64,000 nt of DNA from Terribacillus saccharophilus (GTDB lineage: Bacteria > Bacillota > Bacilli > Bacillales > Amphibacillaceae): assembly GCF_002272745.1 (NCBI RefSeq), contig NZ_NPBD01000018.1, positions 1 through 64,000 on the forward strand, given 5' to 3'. A model generated the notes under the pieces. It did not search any database, was not told the origin of the DNA, and was given only the letters and a program-made list of their open reading frames with translations. The stretch's first letter is position 1; the number at the start of each line of letters is the position of its first letter. Made by a program: the position numbers and the translations under genes. This document shows positions 39,997 through 51,165 of this stretch, piece after piece.

Positions 39997-40776
39997 ATGG
40001 TGCGTAAAAAAGGATTATTAGTATTGGCACTCGTGCTGCTCGTCGCTGCCTTAGCAGGCTGTGCGCCGAACACTGATCCAATCACTTCGGAAAGTACTGG
40101 GTTCTGGAATCAGTATTTCATCTACCCGCTATCTTGGTTGATTGCTTATTTCGCTGATCTTACAGGCGAGAACTTTGGTCTTGGGATCATCATTGTAACA
40201 GTGATCATCCGTTTAGTATTGCTGCCATTGAACATCAAGCAGTTGAGAAGTTCTCGGGCAATGCAGGAAGTTCAGCCTGAACTGAAAGAACTTCAGAAGA
40301 AATACAGCTCCAAAGATGCAAACACACAACAGAAATTACAGCAGGAAACAATGCAGCTCTTCCAGCGTCACGGTGTAAATCCGTTAGCAGGATGTCTGCC
40401 GATCATCGTACAGATGCCGATTTTGCTTGCGTTCTATCAAGCAATCAGCCGTACAGAAGCAATCAAGGAACATAACTTCCTTTGGGTACAGCTTGGAGCC
40501 CCGGATCCATATTTCATTCTGCCAATCGTAGCAGGTCTTGCAACATTCCTGCAGCAGAAATTGATGATGGCAGGAAACACAGCTATGGCTGCAAATCCGC
40601 AAATGACGATGATGCTATATATCATGCCTGTCATGATTACTGTATTTGCACTATTCCTTCCATCAGCTTTGGCATTGTATTGGGTAGTCGGTAACATCTT
40701 CATGGTGGCACAGACATTACTTATTAATAAACCGATGATGTCGAAAAACAAAGCACAGGCAGACAGCAAGAAATAA
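39997..40776 (+). CDS. yidC: Membrane protein insertase YidC/SpoIIIJ
   Basis: A 259-residue Oxa1/YidC family insertase made as a lipoprotein: signal peptide with lipobox LAGC (Cys22), then five membrane segments. The conserved Arg in the first mature segment (VIIRLVLLP) forms the hydrophilic groove. It inserts membrane proteins alone or with SecYEG. In B. subtilis the copy at this locus (SpoIIIJ) is needed for sigmaG activation in the forespore. Its stop shares one base with the jag start. Confidence 0.95.
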   Translation: MVRKKGLLVLALVLLVAALAGCAPNTDPITSESTGFWNQYFIYPLSWLIAYFADLTGENFGLGIIIVTVIIRLVLLPLNIKQLRSSRAMQEVQPELKELQKKYSSKDANTQQKLQQETMQLFQRHGVNPLAGCLPIIVQMPILLAFYQAISRTEAIKEHNFLWVQLGAPDPYFILPIVAGLATFLQQKLMMAGNTAMAANPQMTMMLYIMPVMITVFALFLPSALALYWVVGNIFMVAQTLLINKPMMSKNKAQADSKK

Positions 40777-41414
40777 TGAAACAGCTGACTGCTCGCGGCA
40801 AAACCGTAGATGATGCGATTCAATCAGCTTTACAGCAGTTACGTATTTCTAAGGAAGAAGTCGAAGTCACTGTAATCGATGAAGGAAGCAAAGGCTTCCT
40901 CAATCTGTTCGGTGCCAAACCGGCAGTAGTCAAAGTGGTCGTGAAGACCGATAATGTACAAGCAGCAAAAAATTATTTGGAAAGTGTTATTCGCCATCTG
41001 CACCCAGGTACAGAGGTGGAGATCACGGCCCGTAAGAAAAAGCATGTGATGTTTACACTTAGCGGAGAAAACCTCGGCATGTTGATTGGAAAAAGAGGAC
41101 AAACGCTCAATGCGCTGGAACAGTTGGTCGAACAGTTTCTTCATCAGCAAAAAGCATATCACTTTACCGTTACCGTCGATGCGGAAGGATATCGGTCAAG
41201 AAGACGGGAAACGCTTGAAATGCTAGCTGTCCAGGCTGCCAGCAAGGCATTGGCGCTGCAAAAAGCAATTCCTCTTGATCCAATGCCGGCTAGCGAACGG
41301 AAAATCATCCATGCGGCAGCTCAAAAGCAAAAGGGTGTCGAAACCGTTTCGAAAGGTAAGGAACCGAATCGGTATATAGTCATCCAACCAGTAAAGGAAA
41401 AGTCTTGGCAATAA
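40776..41414 (+). CDS. jag: RNA-binding protein Jag/KhpB
   Basis: A 212-residue protein with an N-terminal Jag domain (1-50, KTVDDAIQSAL), a KH domain with the GKRGQTLNALE loop (about 108-118) and a C-terminal R3H domain (MPASERKIIH). KhpB binds RNA with KhpA and affects cell elongation in streptococci. It is translationally coupled to yidC through a TAATG overlap. The stop codon lies beside the terminator. Confidence 0.94.
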   Translation: MKQLTARGKTVDDAIQSALQQLRISKEEVEVTVIDEGSKGFLNLFGAKPAVVKVVVKTDNVQAAKNYLESVIRHLHPGTEVEITARKKKHVMFTLSGENLGMLIGKRGQTLNALEQLVEQFLHQQKAYHFTVTVDAEGYRSRRRETLEMLAVQAASKALALQKAIPLDPMPASERKIIHAAAQKQKGVETVSKGKEPNRYIVIQPVKEKSWQ

Positions 41415-41427
41415 TGCCGAGACTTTT
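41399..41427 (+). terminator. jag terminator
   Basis: AGTCTTGGCA pairs with TGCCGAGACT (one U-G pair) around ATAA. Seven T follow. It overlaps the last codons of jag. Confidence 0.85.
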
Positions 41428-41446
41428 TTTATATTCTCCATTCACA

Positions 41447-41573
41447 TGTGGATAACTCAAGCTATCAGATGTCACTAAATTTTCATGTGGATATCTTTCT
41501 TTTTGATAGACACCTGTGCTATTCTTATAAGTTAGTGAGTACAAACTTAATCATAGCGTTATGCTGTGGATAA
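41447..41573. other. DnaA-box cluster between jag and mnmE
   Basis: Perfect boxes TGTGGATAA lie at 41447-41455 and 41565-41573, and a one-mismatch box TGTGGATAT at 41486-41494, all in the same orientation in a 190-base gap. Confidence 0.6.
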
Positions 41574-41605
41574 ATAGATAAGAAAAGATAGAAAGAGGTG
41601 AAGAA

Positions 41606-42982
41606 ATGCAGAATGATACAATAGCCGCGATATCGACTCCTGTTGGAGAAGGAGCCATCGCCATTGTTCGACTTAGTGGGGCTGAAGCGGTGGAGATCGC
41701 TGCAAGCCTTTTTGATGGGAAAAAGCTGACCAACGTACCAAGTCATACGATTCATTATGGTAAGCTCATCGACCCGGCAACCGGAGAGGTTGCAGAGGAA
41801 GTGATGGTGTCTGTTATGAAGGCGCCGAAAACATTCACACGGGAAGATGTTGTTGAAATTAATTGCCATGGCGGTCTAGTCTCCGTGAACCGTGTGCTTG
41901 AACTAGCATTGCAGGAGGGAGCACGGCTGGCAGAGCCTGGTGAGTTCACCAAGAGGGCCTTTCTTAATGGCCGTATCGATCTTTCACAAGCAGAAGCTGT
42001 TATGGATCTGATCCGTGCGAAGACCGATCGGGCGATGAATGTTGCTCTTAATCAGATGGAGGGCAGATTATCCCGTTTAATCCAGAAGCTGCGCCAGGAA
42101 TTATTGGAAACAGTAGCGCATGTTGAGGTGAACATCGATTATCCGGAGTATGATGATGTGGAAGAGATGTCCCACAATATGATGATCGAGAAAACACAAT
42201 ATGTGTATGAAGAAATTGAGAAGCTGCTCGAAATGGCTAAGCAAGGAAAAATCCTCCGGGAAGGGTTGGCCACGGCAATTATTGGCCGTCCAAACGTCGG
42301 AAAATCTTCTTTGATGAATGCTCTTGTGCATGAAAATAAAGCTATTGTTACAGAAATAGCCGGTACGACACGCGATATCATTGAAGAATACGTCAATGTA
42401 CGCGGCGTACCATTGAAACTGGTTGATACGGCCGGAATTCGTGAAACGGAAGATATTGTGGAACGAATCGGTGTGGAACGCTCCCGTCAGGTTTTGAAGC
42501 AAAGTGACCTTATTTTGCTTGTGTTGAACTATGGAGAAGCATTGTCTGACGAGGATCGTCAATTATTCGAAGCTGTTACCGGTCTTGATGTTATTGTTAT
42601 CGTCAATAAAACGGATCTCTCCCAGCAAATTGATTTGGAAGAAGTTCATAAGCTGGCAGGCGGCCGTCCGGTCATTACGACTGCATTGATTGATGAAAAA
42701 GGAATCGACGAATTGGAGCTTGCTATCAAGGATACCTTCTTTGCAGGGGAGATTGATGGCGGCGACTTGAGCTATATTTCAAATGTACGGCATATCCAGC
42801 TTTTGAAGCAGTCATTATCATCGCTTCAGGAAGCGATGAATGGCATCGAAATGCAGATGCCGATGGATATCGTCCAAATAGATGTGACAAGAACGTGGGA
42901 ATTGCTCGGTGAAATCATCGGAGATACCGTGCATGAAAGTTTAATCGACCAACTGTTTTCACAGTTTTGCTTAGGAAAATAA
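41606..42982 (+). CDS. mnmE: tRNA modification GTPase MnmE
   Basis: A 458-residue protein: N-terminal tetrahydrofolate-binding domain (1-120), helical domain, and an inserted G domain with GRPNVGKSS, the DTAG-type VDTAGIRE and NKTD motifs. The C-terminal CLGK carries the conserved Cys. With MnmG, encoded 18 bases downstream, it forms the cmnm5 or nm5 modification at U34 of tRNAs reading NNA/NNG codons. Confidence 0.97.
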   Translation: MQNDTIAAISTPVGEGAIAIVRLSGAEAVEIAASLFDGKKLTNVPSHTIHYGKLIDPATGEVAEEVMVSVMKAPKTFTREDVVEINCHGGLVSVNRVLELALQEGARLAEPGEFTKRAFLNGRIDLSQAEAVMDLIRAKTDRAMNVALNQMEGRLSRLIQKLRQELLETVAHVEVNIDYPEYDDVEEMSHNMMIEKTQYVYEEIEKLLEMAKQGKILREGLATAIIGRPNVGKSSLMNALVHENKAIVTEIAGTTRDIIEEYVNVRGVPLKLVDTAGIRETEDIVERIGVERSRQVLKQSDLILLVLNYGEALSDEDRQLFEAVTGLDVIVIVNKTDLSQQIDLEEVHKLAGGRPVITTALIDEKGIDELELAIKDTFFAGEIDGGDLSYISNVRHIQLLKQSLSSLQEAMNGIEMQMPMDIVQIDVTRTWELLGEIIGDTVHESLIDQLFSQFCLGK

Positions 42983-43000
42983 AAAAAGGAGAGAATGAAC

Positions 43001-44887
43001 ATGACATACGATGCTGGGCATTATGATGTCATCGTCATAGGTGCAGGACACGCCGGCTGTGAAGCTGGTGTAGCAGCAGCGAAAATGGGTGCTAAAACCT
43101 TAATGCTGTCGATGAACCTTGACATGACAGGATTCATGCCATGTAATCCATCCGTCGGCGGACCTGCAAAAGGTGTCGTTGTGCGCGAAATCGATGCACT
43201 TGGCGGCGTGATGGGAAAAGTAATTGATAAAACGTATATCCAAATGCGTATGCTTAACACTGGAAAAGGTCCTGCTGTTCGTGCATTGCGAGCTCAAGCG
43301 GATAAACCGCTATATATTACAGAAATGAAGAAAACATTGGAAAGCCAAGAAAACCTGACGATGCGTCAAGCAATGGTAGACCGTTTAATCATTGAAGATG
43401 GTGTCTGCAAAGGCGTCATCACTGAAACGAAAGCTGCTTATTACGCAAAAACAGTAGTAATCACGACTGGAACATTCATGCGCGGACGCGTTATCATCGG
43501 AGATATTTCCTATGAGAGCGGTCCGAACAACCAGCGTGCATCTATTACCTTGTCAGAGCATCTTGAAGAACTTGGTTTGGAAATGGTACGGTTCAAAACG
43601 GGCACACCGCCACGTGTAAACAGCCGTTCTATCGATTATTCCAAAACAGAAATTCAGCCAGGAGACAAAGAACCGCTTGCGTTCTCTTATGAAACAACAG
43701 AATTCATTACCGATCAAATCCCATGCTGGCTGACTTACACAAACGAATTTACACACAATGTTATCAACGAAAACCTAGGCCTATCTGCTATGTATTCCGG
43801 TATGATCAAAGGAACAGGGCCACGCTACTGTCCGTCTATTGAGGATAAAGTTGTCCGTTTCAATGATAAACCGCGCCACCAGATCTTCTTGGAGCCGGAA
43901 GGACGCAATACAGAAGAGGTATATGTGCAAGGATTGTCTACTTCCTTACCAGAATACGTCCAAAAAGAGATGCTTCAAACGATCCCTGGTTTAGAAAAAG
44001 CTGAAATCATGCGCGCCGGCTATGCAATCGAGTATGATGCAATGGTACCGACACAGCTATGGCCAACTCTGGAAACGAAAAAAATTCCTGGTCTTTACAC
44101 AGCGGGACAAATAAACGGTACATCCGGTTATGAAGAAGCATCTGGACAAGGTATCATGGCAGGTATTAATGCCGCTGCGAAAGCATTAGGCAAAGAACCA
44201 GTTATTTTGGACCGTTCCCAAGCTTACATCGGTGTTATGATTGATGACTTGGTAACAAAAGGAACAAATGAGCCTTACCGCCTGCTAACATCTCGTGCGG
44301 AATACCGTTTACTGCTTCGTCATGATAATGCCGATATGCGTCTGACTGAAATTGGATATCAAATCGGCATGATCAATGAAGAACGCTACGCGCGCTTCCT
44401 AGAGAAAAAACGTCTGATTGAAGAAGAACGGAACCGTTTGGAAGGAATTATCATTAAGACAGAGCCGCATGTACTGGAGTTGATGGAAGAAGTAGAATCC
44501 GTCATGAAGGAAGCACAGCGCGCATCCGATCTATTGAAACGTCCTGAGATTAAATACAGCTTGCTGGAGAAAATTGTTCCAGCAGACAAAGATCTTCCTG
44601 CGGATGTAAAAGAGCAAGTTGAGATCCAAACGAAGTATGAAGGCTATATCAAGAAATCAATGCAGCAAGTAGAACGTATGAAGCGTATGGAAGATAAGAA
44701 AATACCAGATATCATTAATTATGATGATGTCAGCGGACTTGCAACAGAAGCACGTGAGAAACTGAAAAAAGTCCGCCCGCTATCTGTTGGCCAGGCTTCC
44801 CGGATTTCCGGTGTAAACCCAGCGGATGTCTCCATCCTGCTCGTATTTATCGAACAAGGTGGTCACACGAAAGCCGCGAATCAATAA
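43001..44887 (+). CDS. mnmG: tRNA uridine modification enzyme MnmG (GidA)
   Basis: A 628-residue FAD-dependent enzyme. The dinucleotide motif [11 protein letters not shown] lies near the N-terminus, with [11 protein letters not shown] and the [13 protein letters not shown] motif of the MnmG family downstream; the C-terminal helical domain binds MnmE. The ATG at 43001 is preferred to the one at 42995 because MTYDAGHYD aligns with the family start and the ribosome-site spacing is better. It forms an operon with mnmE and rsmG. Confidence 0.97.
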   Translation: MTYDAGHYDVIVIGAGHAGCEAGVAAAKMGAKTLMLSMNLDMTGFMPCNPSVGGPAKGVVVREIDALGGVMGKVIDKTYIQMRMLNTGKGPAVRALRAQADKPLYITEMKKTLESQENLTMRQAMVDRLIIEDGVCKGVITETKAAYYAKTVVITTGTFMRGRVIIGDISYESGPNNQRASITLSEHLEELGLEMVRFKTGTPPRVNSRSIDYSKTEIQPGDKEPLAFSYETTEFITDQIPCWLTYTNEFTHNVINENLGLSAMYSGMIKGTGPRYCPSIEDKVVRFNDKPRHQIFLEPEGRNTEEVYVQGLSTSLPEYVQKEMLQTIPGLEKAEIMRAGYAIEYDAMVPTQLWPTLETKKIPGLYTAGQINGTSGYEEASGQGIMAGINAAAKALGKEPVILDRSQAYIGVMIDDLVTKGTNEPYRLLTSRAEYRLLLRHDNADMRLTEIGYQIGMINEERYARFLEKKRLIEEERNRLEGIIIKTEPHVLELMEEVESVMKEAQRASDLLKRPEIKYSLLEKIVPADKDLPADVKEQVEIQTKYEGYIKKSMQQVERMKRMEDKKIPDIINYDDVSGLATEAREKLKKVRPLSVGQASRISGVNPADVSILLVFIEQGGHTKAANQ

Positions 44888-44908
44888 TCTGTCGAAAAGA
44901 GGTACAGG

Positions 44909-45625
44909 ATGAACCAAGCAGATTTTCTACAACAATTGGATGAGCAAGGAATTACATTATCCGATCAGCAGCAAAAGCAGCTGGAGGATTATTTTCATCT
45001 ATTAGTTGAGTGGAATGAAAAGATGAATTTAACAGCAATTACGGAAAAGGGAGAAGTGTATTTAAAACACTTCTATGATTCCATTTCCGCTGCTTTCTTC
45101 TTTGATTTCAAAGGAGACGAAAGTATTTGTGACGTCGGAGCAGGAGCTGGATTTCCATCTATCCCGCTAAAAATAGTCTTTCCGGAGCTGAAAGTGACGA
45201 TTGTCGACTCCTTGAAGAAGAGAATTACATTCCTCAATGAGCTTGCATCGAAGCTTGGCTTATCCAATGTCGCTTTTTATCATGACCGAGCAGAGAATTT
45301 CGGGAAAAATGAGTCTTTCCGAGAATCTTATGATTTGGTCACGGCAAGAGCAGTAGCTCGGATGTCCGTACTGTCAGAGTTGTGTCTGCCGCTTTGCCGG
45401 ACAAAAGGTCATTTTATCGCTATGAAAGGACCTAATCTGGAAACGGAGCTTCGAGACGCGGAACCGGCAATTCAATTGCTGGGCGGTGAATTGGTTGAAA
45501 GCTATACCTTCGATCTACCAGAAGAAGGCGGAGAGCGAAATATAGCTATTATTGCCAAACGTCGAAAGACACCGAAGAAATATCCACGTAAAGCAGGGGT
45601 TCCAAACCGCGAGCCGATCGTTTAA
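44909..45625 (+). CDS. rsmG: 16S rRNA m7G527 methyltransferase RsmG
   Basis: A 238-residue Rossmann methyltransferase with the SAM-binding [13 protein letters not shown] motif (about residues 73-85) and the TARAVARM segment. It methylates G527 of 16S rRNA; loss gives low-level streptomycin resistance. The C-terminus is extended and basic ([14 protein letters not shown]). It follows mnmG after 21 bases and is closed by a strong terminator next to a perfect parS. Confidence 0.96.
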   Translation: MNQADFLQQLDEQGITLSDQQQKQLEDYFHLLVEWNEKMNLTAITEKGEVYLKHFYDSISAAFFFDFKGDESICDVGAGAGFPSIPLKIVFPELKVTIVDSLKKRITFLNELASKLGLSNVAFYHDRAENFGKNESFRESYDLVTARAVARMSVLSELCLPLCRTKGHFIAMKGPNLETELRDAEPAIQLLGGELVESYTFDLPEEGGERNIAIIAKRRKTPKKYPRKAGVPNREPIV

Positions 45626-45723
45626 AACAGAAGAAAATTAGTGAATGAAGTACCATACAAGCTTACCATTCTCAACCAATCTATGATAAAATAGTAGATA
45701 AGGAACTGGCTCGGCTTATGTAA

Positions 45724-45761
45724 GCGCAGCAGCTTCTACTTTAGAACTGCTGCGCCTTTTT
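45724..45761 (+). terminator. rsmG terminator
   Basis: GCGCAGCAG pairs perfectly with CTGCTGCGC around a 14-base loop. CTTTTT follows. Confidence 0.88.
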
Positions 45762-45766
45762 ATACA

Positions 45767-45782
45767 TGTTTCACGTGAAACA
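45767..45782. other. parS site 2 (perfect)
   Basis: TGTTTCACGTGAAACA is identical to the ParB/Spo0J consensus, in the gap before noc. Confidence 0.95.
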
Positions 45783-45844
45783 TTTACTATTCCTTATGTA
45801 CCTGCTTGCTAGATTAGGATTGTAAAAAAAGGTGGTGTCTGAGG

Positions 45845-46696
45845 ATGTTACACCCGTTCAGCCGTATTTTTGGGCTAGGTGATAAATCGGATTCAGCAGA
45901 AACGGAAAACGATGCGCATAAGGATGAAGTATTAAACCTTCGGGTACAGGATATTGTCCCGAACCAATACCAACCAAGAACTGTTTTCCAAGAGGATAAG
46001 ATCAAAGAGCTTGCACAGACAATTCGCACACATGGCATCATCCAGCCAATTGTTGTTCGGAAAAATTCTGAAGGCAGCTATGAATTGATTGCAGGAGAGC
46101 GTCGCTGGCGTGCAGTGCAGTCCTTAGAATGGGAAACAGTGCCTGCCATCATCCGTGAAATGTCGGATACAGAGACGGCCTCTGTAGCACTGATTGAAAA
46201 TCTGCAGCGTGAAGAGCTGACTGTTATCGAAGAAGCACTCGCATATGAACGTTTATTAGAGTTGCATTCTTTGACCCAGGAAGCATTGGCGCAGCGTCTC
46301 GGAAAAAGTCAATCAACTATTGCCAATAAGATGCGTCTATTAAAACTGCCAGAATCTGTGCAGCAAGCATTATTGGCAAAGAAAATCACAGAGAGGCATG
46401 CTCGTGCGCTTATTGCTCTAAAAGATGCAGAGAAACAAGAATTGATTTTGCAGGAAATCATAGATAAAGAATTAAATGTAAAAGAGACAGAGGCACGCAT
46501 CGCCCGAATAGTGAACGCCCAGCCGAAAAAGAAACGTCCGAAGCTGAAGGGTATTAACAAGGATATGCGCATTGCCATGAATACAATCCGTCAATCACTT
46601 TCCATGGTTTCCGATACCGGTATCAACTTGGAAACAGAGGAAGAAGATAAGGACGATTACTACCAAATTACGATCAAAATACCGAAAAAATCTTGA
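45845..46696 (+). CDS. noc: Nucleoid occlusion protein Noc
   Basis: A 283-residue ParB-fold protein: a membrane-targeting amphipathic N-terminus ([12 protein letters not shown]), a CTP-binding ParB domain with the GERRWRA motif, a helix-turn-helix ([20 protein letters not shown]) and a C-terminal dimerisation domain. Noc binds its own DNA sites and prevents septation over the nucleoid. The N-terminal amphipathic helix and the place before soj-spo0J separate it from Spo0J. Perfect Noc sites were not seen in the window. Confidence 0.93.
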   Translation: MLHPFSRIFGLGDKSDSAETENDAHKDEVLNLRVQDIVPNQYQPRTVFQEDKIKELAQTIRTHGIIQPIVVRKNSEGSYELIAGERRWRAVQSLEWETVPAIIREMSDTETASVALIENLQREELTVIEEALAYERLLELHSLTQEALAQRLGKSQSTIANKMRLLKLPESVQQALLAKKITERHARALIALKDAEKQELILQEIIDKELNVKETEARIARIVNAQPKKKRPKLKGINKDMRIAMNTIRQSLSMVSDTGINLETEEEDKDDYYQITIKIPKKS

Positions 46697-46715
46697 ATAA
46701 GGCTCTAATAGTATA

Positions 46716-46742
46716 CCCATCTTGCAGAAAGATGGGTTTTTA
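46716..46742 (+). terminator. noc terminator
   Basis: ACCCATCTT pairs with AAGATGGGT around a short loop, followed by TTTTATAT. Confidence 0.8.
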
Positions 46743-46843
46743 TATAGGAAAAGGGAGCTAACTTTTCAAAATCTTGAATTTATCCGTCGGTTTCTATGAA
46801 AAGATGATAGAATAAATGTATTGAGTTTGAGGTAGGTGACACC

Positions 46844-47626
46844 ATGGGCAAAGTAATCGCTATAGCAAATCAAAAAGGCGGCGTAGGGAAGACAACTTCC
46901 AGCGTCAATTTGAGTGCTTGCCTGGCTTTTTTAGGAAATAAAGTTTTGCTAGTAGACATTGATCCGCAAGGAAATGCTACAAGCGGTGTTGGTGTAAACA
47001 AAGCAGATGTCGAAAATTGTGTATATAACGTCCTAGTTGAAGATATGGAAGCCGAAAAAGTCCTTATATCAACTGCTGTTGATAATTTAGATGTCATTCC
47101 GGCTACTATTCAGCTTGCAGGAGCCGAGATCGAGCTAGTACCTACGATCTCAAGAGAAGTCCGTCTGAAAAAGGCGATTGATAGTGTGAAAGACAATTAT
47201 GATTATGTCATCATCGATTGTCCGCCTTCTTTAGGATTGTTGACTTTGAATTCGCTGACAGCGGCAGATACTGTCCTTATCCCAGTTCAATGCGAGTATT
47301 ATGCATTAGAAGGGCTAAGTCAGCTATTGAATACGATTCGCCTTGTACAAAAGCATTTGAACAAGCATCTAATGATTGAAGGCGTATTGCTTACGATGCT
47401 TGATGCCCGGACAAATCTTGGTATTCAAGTTATTGAAGAGGTAAAGAAATATTTTCAGGATAAAGTGTACCAGTCAATCATTCCAAGAAATGTTCGGTTG
47501 GGAGAAGCACCTAGTTATGGTCAGCCAATCATTATTTACGATCCGAAGTCGCGTGGTGCAGAAGTTTATTTAGACTTAGCAAAGGAAGTGATGGCGCATG
47601 GCCAAAGGGTTGGGGAAAGGTCTTAA
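46844..47626 (+). CDS. soj: Chromosome partitioning ATPase Soj (ParA)
   Basis: A 260-residue ParA-family ATPase with the deviant Walker A KGGVGKTT (residues 11-18) and the Walker B-type [11 protein letters not shown]. In B. subtilis Soj switches between monomer and dimer under Spo0J control and regulates DnaA at oriC. It overlaps spo0J by 29 bases in another frame, so the two are co-translated. Confidence 0.96.
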   Translation: MGKVIAIANQKGGVGKTTSSVNLSACLAFLGNKVLLVDIDPQGNATSGVGVNKADVENCVYNVLVEDMEAEKVLISTAVDNLDVIPATIQLAGAEIELVPTISREVRLKKAIDSVKDNYDYVIIDCPPSLGLLTLNSLTAADTVLIPVQCEYYALEGLSQLLNTIRLVQKHLNKHLMIEGVLLTMLDARTNLGIQVIEEVKKYFQDKVYQSIIPRNVRLGEAPSYGQPIIIYDPKSRGAEVYLDLAKEVMAHGQRVGERS

Positions 47627-48437
47627 TGCTTTCTTTCCAGAATTGGAAATGAAGGAAGAAGATCAGATTCAGGAAATTGCAATCAAGGAATGCCGGGCGA
47701 ATCCATATCAACCGCGCAAAGTCTTTTCTGCAGATGCAATTGAGGAATTGTCGCAATCGATTCAGGAATATGGCATCCTGCAGCCACTCATTGTCCGTAA
47801 GAGCATAAAAGGCTATGAAATTGTTGCGGGAGAAAGAAGATTTCGTGCAGCTAAAGCAGCGGGTCTGAAAAAAGTGCCTGTCATCGTCAAGTCATTGGAT
47901 GATGAGAAGATGATGGAACTTGCCTTGCTGGAAAACCTTCAGAGAGAAGATCTCACGCCGATTGAAGAAGCACAAGCTTATTCCAATCTGATGAAGGAAT
48001 TGGATATCACACAGGAGATCTTAGCAAAACGCTTAGGAAAGAGCCGCTCTCATATAGCGAATCTTGTTCGTCTATTGACGCTGCCTCCTGAAATCAGTGA
48101 TTTAATCAATCATGGAGAACTATCAATGGGTCACGGGCGTGCCCTATTGGGATTAAAAGATAAAAAGAAATTGCAGTCGCTAGTCGAGAAAATACGGAAT
48201 GAATCGCTGAATGTCCGGCAAGTAGAGCAACTCATCACCAAGATGAACAATAACCTTCCAGAACCTGAGAAAAAGAAAGCTATAAAGGATATTTTTCTTG
48301 TTCAGACTGAATCTCAGCTGCGGAACCAATTTGGAACGGATGTAACAATTCATCGTGGTAAGCGAAAAGGAAAGATTGAAATTCAATTCTTTTCCGATGA
48401 AGACTTAGAGAGAATATTAAGTGTATTGAATAGATAA
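47598..48437 (+). CDS. spo0J: Chromosome partitioning protein Spo0J (ParB)
   Basis: A 279-residue ParB CTPase. The N-terminus [13 protein letters not shown] contains the LGxGL motif that stimulates Soj. The ParB domain with GERRFRA follows, then the parS-reading helix-turn-helix ([19 protein letters not shown]) and a C-terminal dimer domain. It loads onto parS sites, spreads and recruits SMC. Four parS sites are in this window, one directly after this gene. Confidence 0.97.
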   Translation: MAKGLGKGLNAFFPELEMKEEDQIQEIAIKECRANPYQPRKVFSADAIEELSQSIQEYGILQPLIVRKSIKGYEIVAGERRFRAAKAAGLKKVPVIVKSLDDEKMMELALLENLQREDLTPIEEAQAYSNLMKELDITQEILAKRLGKSRSHIANLVRLLTLPPEISDLINHGELSMGHGRALLGLKDKKKLQSLVEKIRNESLNVRQVEQLITKMNNNLPEPEKKKAIKDIFLVQTESQLRNQFGTDVTIHRGKRKGKIEIQFFSDEDLERILSVLNR

Positions 48438-48474
48438 AAGCCAACGGGAGCTTATGCTTCTGTTGGCTTTTTTG
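48436..48474 (+). terminator. spo0J terminator
   Basis: AAAGCCAACGGGAGC pairs with GCTTCTGTTGGCTTT (with G-U pairs) around TTAT, followed by T-rich sequence. Confidence 0.85.
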
Positions 48475-48476
48475 TT

Positions 48477-48492
48477 TGTTCCACGTGAAACA
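48477..48492. other. parS site 3
   Basis: TGTTCCACGTGAAACA has one mismatch to consensus, between spo0J and yyaC, two bases before the yyaC stop region. Confidence 0.9.
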
Positions 48493-48494
48493 TG

Positions 48495-49088
48495 TCAATT
48501 TTCAGCAGCTGTTGTGTCGGGTGATAGTATAGGAACTTGTTTGCGATCGACGGCAATCAGTAGGGCGCTGATTTTATAAGCAATCTGCATGACAAGATGC
48601 AAGCGAGTATTTTGTAACACAAAATACTCCATATCGCCGCTGGCATTTACGATTCCAGTTATTTGGGCATCTCCAACTGCTGGAAGATTTTTTTTCAATG
48701 CAGCACCCGGACGAAGAGGTGTAGGAGAAACGATAATGGAACCTATGGAAGTGGTCCTGCCTAAGCAGGCATCAATTGCAATTATATAAGCATTCGGATG
48801 TTTTTCCGCTATCATTTGCAGACGTTCAACCAGATTGACTGCATGCACAGGCGATTCCAGCGTCCCATAAACATGAAGCCTGTTTAATGGTTTTTCCGTC
48901 AAAAATGAACCTATAATGGGTCCTAAAGCATCACCAGTCGAACGATCCGTACCGATGCAAAGGACAACAATCTCTCGGTCATCAGGAATCCATGAGCTGA
49001 TTGTTTCATAGGCTTTACTCATAAGAAGGGGGTCTTGATAGTCGCAGCGGAACTCCTTTTTTTTCGTAAATATTCTCTTCAGGCTCAT
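48495..49088 (-). CDS. yyaC: Sporulation protein YyaC (DUF1256)
   Basis: A 197-residue protein of the YyaC family, related in fold to the GPR/HyaD proteases. The LCIGTDRSTGDALGP segment (about residues 42-56) and the YIIAIDACLGR segment hold the conserved acidic residues. It is a putative sporulation protease; its substrate is unknown. The gene faces spo0J, as in B. subtilis. The ribosome site GGAGG is clear. Confidence 0.9.
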   Translation of the reverse strand: MSLKRIFTKKKEFRCDYQDPLLMSKAYETISSWIPDDREIVVLCIGTDRSTGDALGPIIGSFLTEKPLNRLHVYGTLESPVHAVNLVERLQMIAEKHPNAYIIAIDACLGRTTSIGSIIVSPTPLRPGAALKKNLPAVGDAQITGIVNASGDMEYFVLQNTRLHLVMQIAYKISALLIAVDRKQVPILSPDTTAAEN

Positions 49089-49174
49089 AGCTTATCCTCC
49101 ATACACATATTGGTAATAGTATATAGCTTTTCTACTTTTTCTATACGTGTTCATATGAAATTGGAGGGACTGTG

Positions 49175-50194
49175 ATGTGGGCTGCAGGGCTGAAATGGAT
49201 GTTTTTAATATTGGCGACGTTAATAGGAGCTGGATATGCTTCGGGAAGAGAAATCTGGCAATTTTTCGGCTATGAAAGTGGACTGGCTATCATCATATTC
49301 ACCGTTTTATTTACAATATGCAGTTATGTAATCCTGCATATTAGCTTCACCGAAAGAAGCGCGCATTACTTTCCGGTACTGGAGCGGCTTGTCGGCAAAA
49401 AGTTGGCTGCTTTTTATGATGTGCTGATTGTTTTCTATTTATTTACAGTTACAGTTGTTATGATTGCAGCCGGTGGTGCTACCGGAACGATGTATCAGAT
49501 TCCGAATTGGTTGGGCATCCTCTTCATTGCGTTAATGATTATCCTGATTTTTACATCCAATGTAGAAGGTGTCGTTTCGATGAATAGTTATATCCTTCCT
49601 ATCCTAGTCGGAGGTCTGGTTCTTGTCCTTGTCGTCTATACCCGGCATGAACAGATCAATCTGCTGCAGGATTGGCGTGAACAGGCAAATTGGCAAGCGG
49701 CATTCCCGTTTACCGCACTGAACATTCTGCCTGTTGTTGCAGTTATCGGTGCGATTGGTAAGCAAATGAAAGGGAAGGGAGAGTTATGGATTGCGAGTAT
49801 CGGCAGCGGACTTATCATTGGTGCGCTTACGTACTTATACAATAATGATTTGATGCATATCAGTCATGCAATTCCACATTATGATATCCCGTTGTTCTAT
49901 ATTTTGAAGAACTATCCCTCTATTGTGCTTATTTGCATCAGTATTGTGTTATGGCTTGCTATCTATACTTCTGCTGTTTCCGGAGTTCTGGGCATTGTTT
50001 CACGATTTCAAACAAAATGGAAGGGACCGCTCTGGCTGCAAGCAGCTGTGCTTGTCTTACTTATGCTGCCGCTCACACAGCTTGGTTTTACAGACTTGAT
50101 AGCTTTGATGTACCCGATTTTTGGCTTTGCTAATCTTTACATCCTCTCCGCCATTCTTGTATATCCAATACTAAATCGATACAAAATGAAATAG
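49175..50194 (+). CDS. YkvI-type multispanning membrane protein
   Basis: A 339-residue protein with about ten membrane segments resembling the YkvI family within the APC-like transporters. It opens with GLKWMFLILATLIGAGYASGREIWQFF, the first helix with a broken GAGYASGRE. The function is unknown; an ion-coupled transporter is likely from the fold. The ATG at 49175 has GGAGG at seven bases; the GTG at 49172 is also possible. It is followed after 50 bases by the mscS-like gene. Confidence 0.8.
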   Translation: MWAAGLKWMFLILATLIGAGYASGREIWQFFGYESGLAIIIFTVLFTICSYVILHISFTERSAHYFPVLERLVGKKLAAFYDVLIVFYLFTVTVVMIAAGGATGTMYQIPNWLGILFIALMIILIFTSNVEGVVSMNSYILPILVGGLVLVLVVYTRHEQINLLQDWREQANWQAAFPFTALNILPVVAVIGAIGKQMKGKGELWIASIGSGLIIGALTYLYNNDLMHISHAIPHYDIPLFYILKNYPSIVLICISIVLWLAIYTSAVSGVLGIVSRFQTKWKGPLWLQAAVLVLLMLPLTQLGFTDLIALMYPIFGFANLYILSAILVYPILNRYKMK

Positions 50195-50244
50195 AAAACT
50201 GATAATATATAAAGAAAACAAATGGACGAGGAGATACGCACATC

Positions 50245-51165
50245 ATGAATGTAGAGGAGCAGTGGACCAGTATTTACGACTATTTTACGAGTGCCGAGCT
50301 TTGGACCAGCCTCGGATTAGCAGCGTTTAAAATTGTCATGATCATTATATTATCTATGGTTGTCGCTCGTGTAGCCAATAATATAGTGGAGAGGACTTTT
50401 CATAATTCCTTTAGAGAAAAAGCGAAATTAAAGGCTCCTCTCGTATCAGAACGCCGAGAGAATACATTGAAAAAGCTAATCCAAAATGTAATCACATATG
50501 TAGTGTATTTCACCGCTGTCGTGATGGTGTTATCACAGCTTGGATTAAACATTGGAGCATTGATTGCGAGTGCCGGAGTTGCTGGTTTAGCTATTGGCTT
50601 CGGAGCGCAGAACTTAGTGAAGGATGTTATCAGCGGTTTCTTCATCATTTTCGAAAACCAGTTTTCAGTAGGAGATAATGTTCAGACAGCTGGAGTGCGG
50701 GGAGATGTAGAAGAGATTGGGTTACGGACATGCAAGATTCGTAACTGGACAGGTGAACTGCATATTATACCGAATGGAAATATTACACAAGTGACAAACT
50801 TTTCTGTGCACAACAGCTTGGGAGTATTAGATATCAATGTACCTTACGAAGCGAACTTGCAAGTAGCAGAAGAGGTCATCATGCAGGTGCTGCTGGAGAT
50901 GCCGGCTGAATATCCTGAGATACAAGCAACTCCGCAGCTTTTAGGCGTTGAGACATTATCAACTTCTCACATCGTTTTGCGAGCAATTATTGAAACTTTG
51001 CCAATGCAGCATTTTGGTGTGGCAAGGGAAGCTAGAAATCGTATTAAAACAAAACTATTAGAACGTAATATCAGTATTCCAGCTCCAAGGCTGGTCATGT
51101 ATAATAAACAAGAAGCAGAAGAGCTTATGCAGGAAAGCGTTGTAAGGGGGAATGCTCGTGAGTGA
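50245..51165 (+). CDS. Small-conductance mechanosensitive channel (MscS family)
   Basis: A 306-residue MscS-family channel. Three membrane helices come first (about 22-42, 77-100 and 105-130), with pore helix TM3 rich in Gly/Ala (GALIASAGVAGLAIGFGAQNL). The beta domain (GDNVQTAGVRGDVEEIGLR, IPNG) and a C-terminal alpha/beta vestibule end the chain. It opens under membrane tension to release solutes on osmotic downshock. It overlaps the DUF951 gene slightly. B. subtilis has a related gene at this locus. Confidence 0.92.
   Translation: MNVEEQWTSIYDYFTSAELWTSLGLAAFKIVMIIILSMVVARVANNIVERTFHNSFREKAKLKAPLVSERRENTLKKLIQNVITYVVYFTAVVMVLSQLGLNIGALIASAGVAGLAIGFGAQNLVKDVISGFFIIFENQFSVGDNVQTAGVRGDVEEIGLRTCKIRNWTGELHIIPNGNITQVTNFSVHNSLGVLDINVPYEANLQVAEEVIMQVLLEMPAEYPEIQATPQLLGVETLSTSHIVLRAIIETLPMQHFGVAREARNRIKTKLLERNISIPAPRLVMYNKQEAEELMQESVVRGNARE

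Noticed and set aside
42101-42562. A 153-codon minus-strand frame inside mnmE
   Set aside because: Antisense shadow of a well-conserved GTPase; no ribosome site.
45626-45844. Perfect Noc-binding sites (ATTTCCCGGGAAAT) near noc
   Set aside because: No match was found in this gap or elsewhere in the window; only parS-type sites are present.
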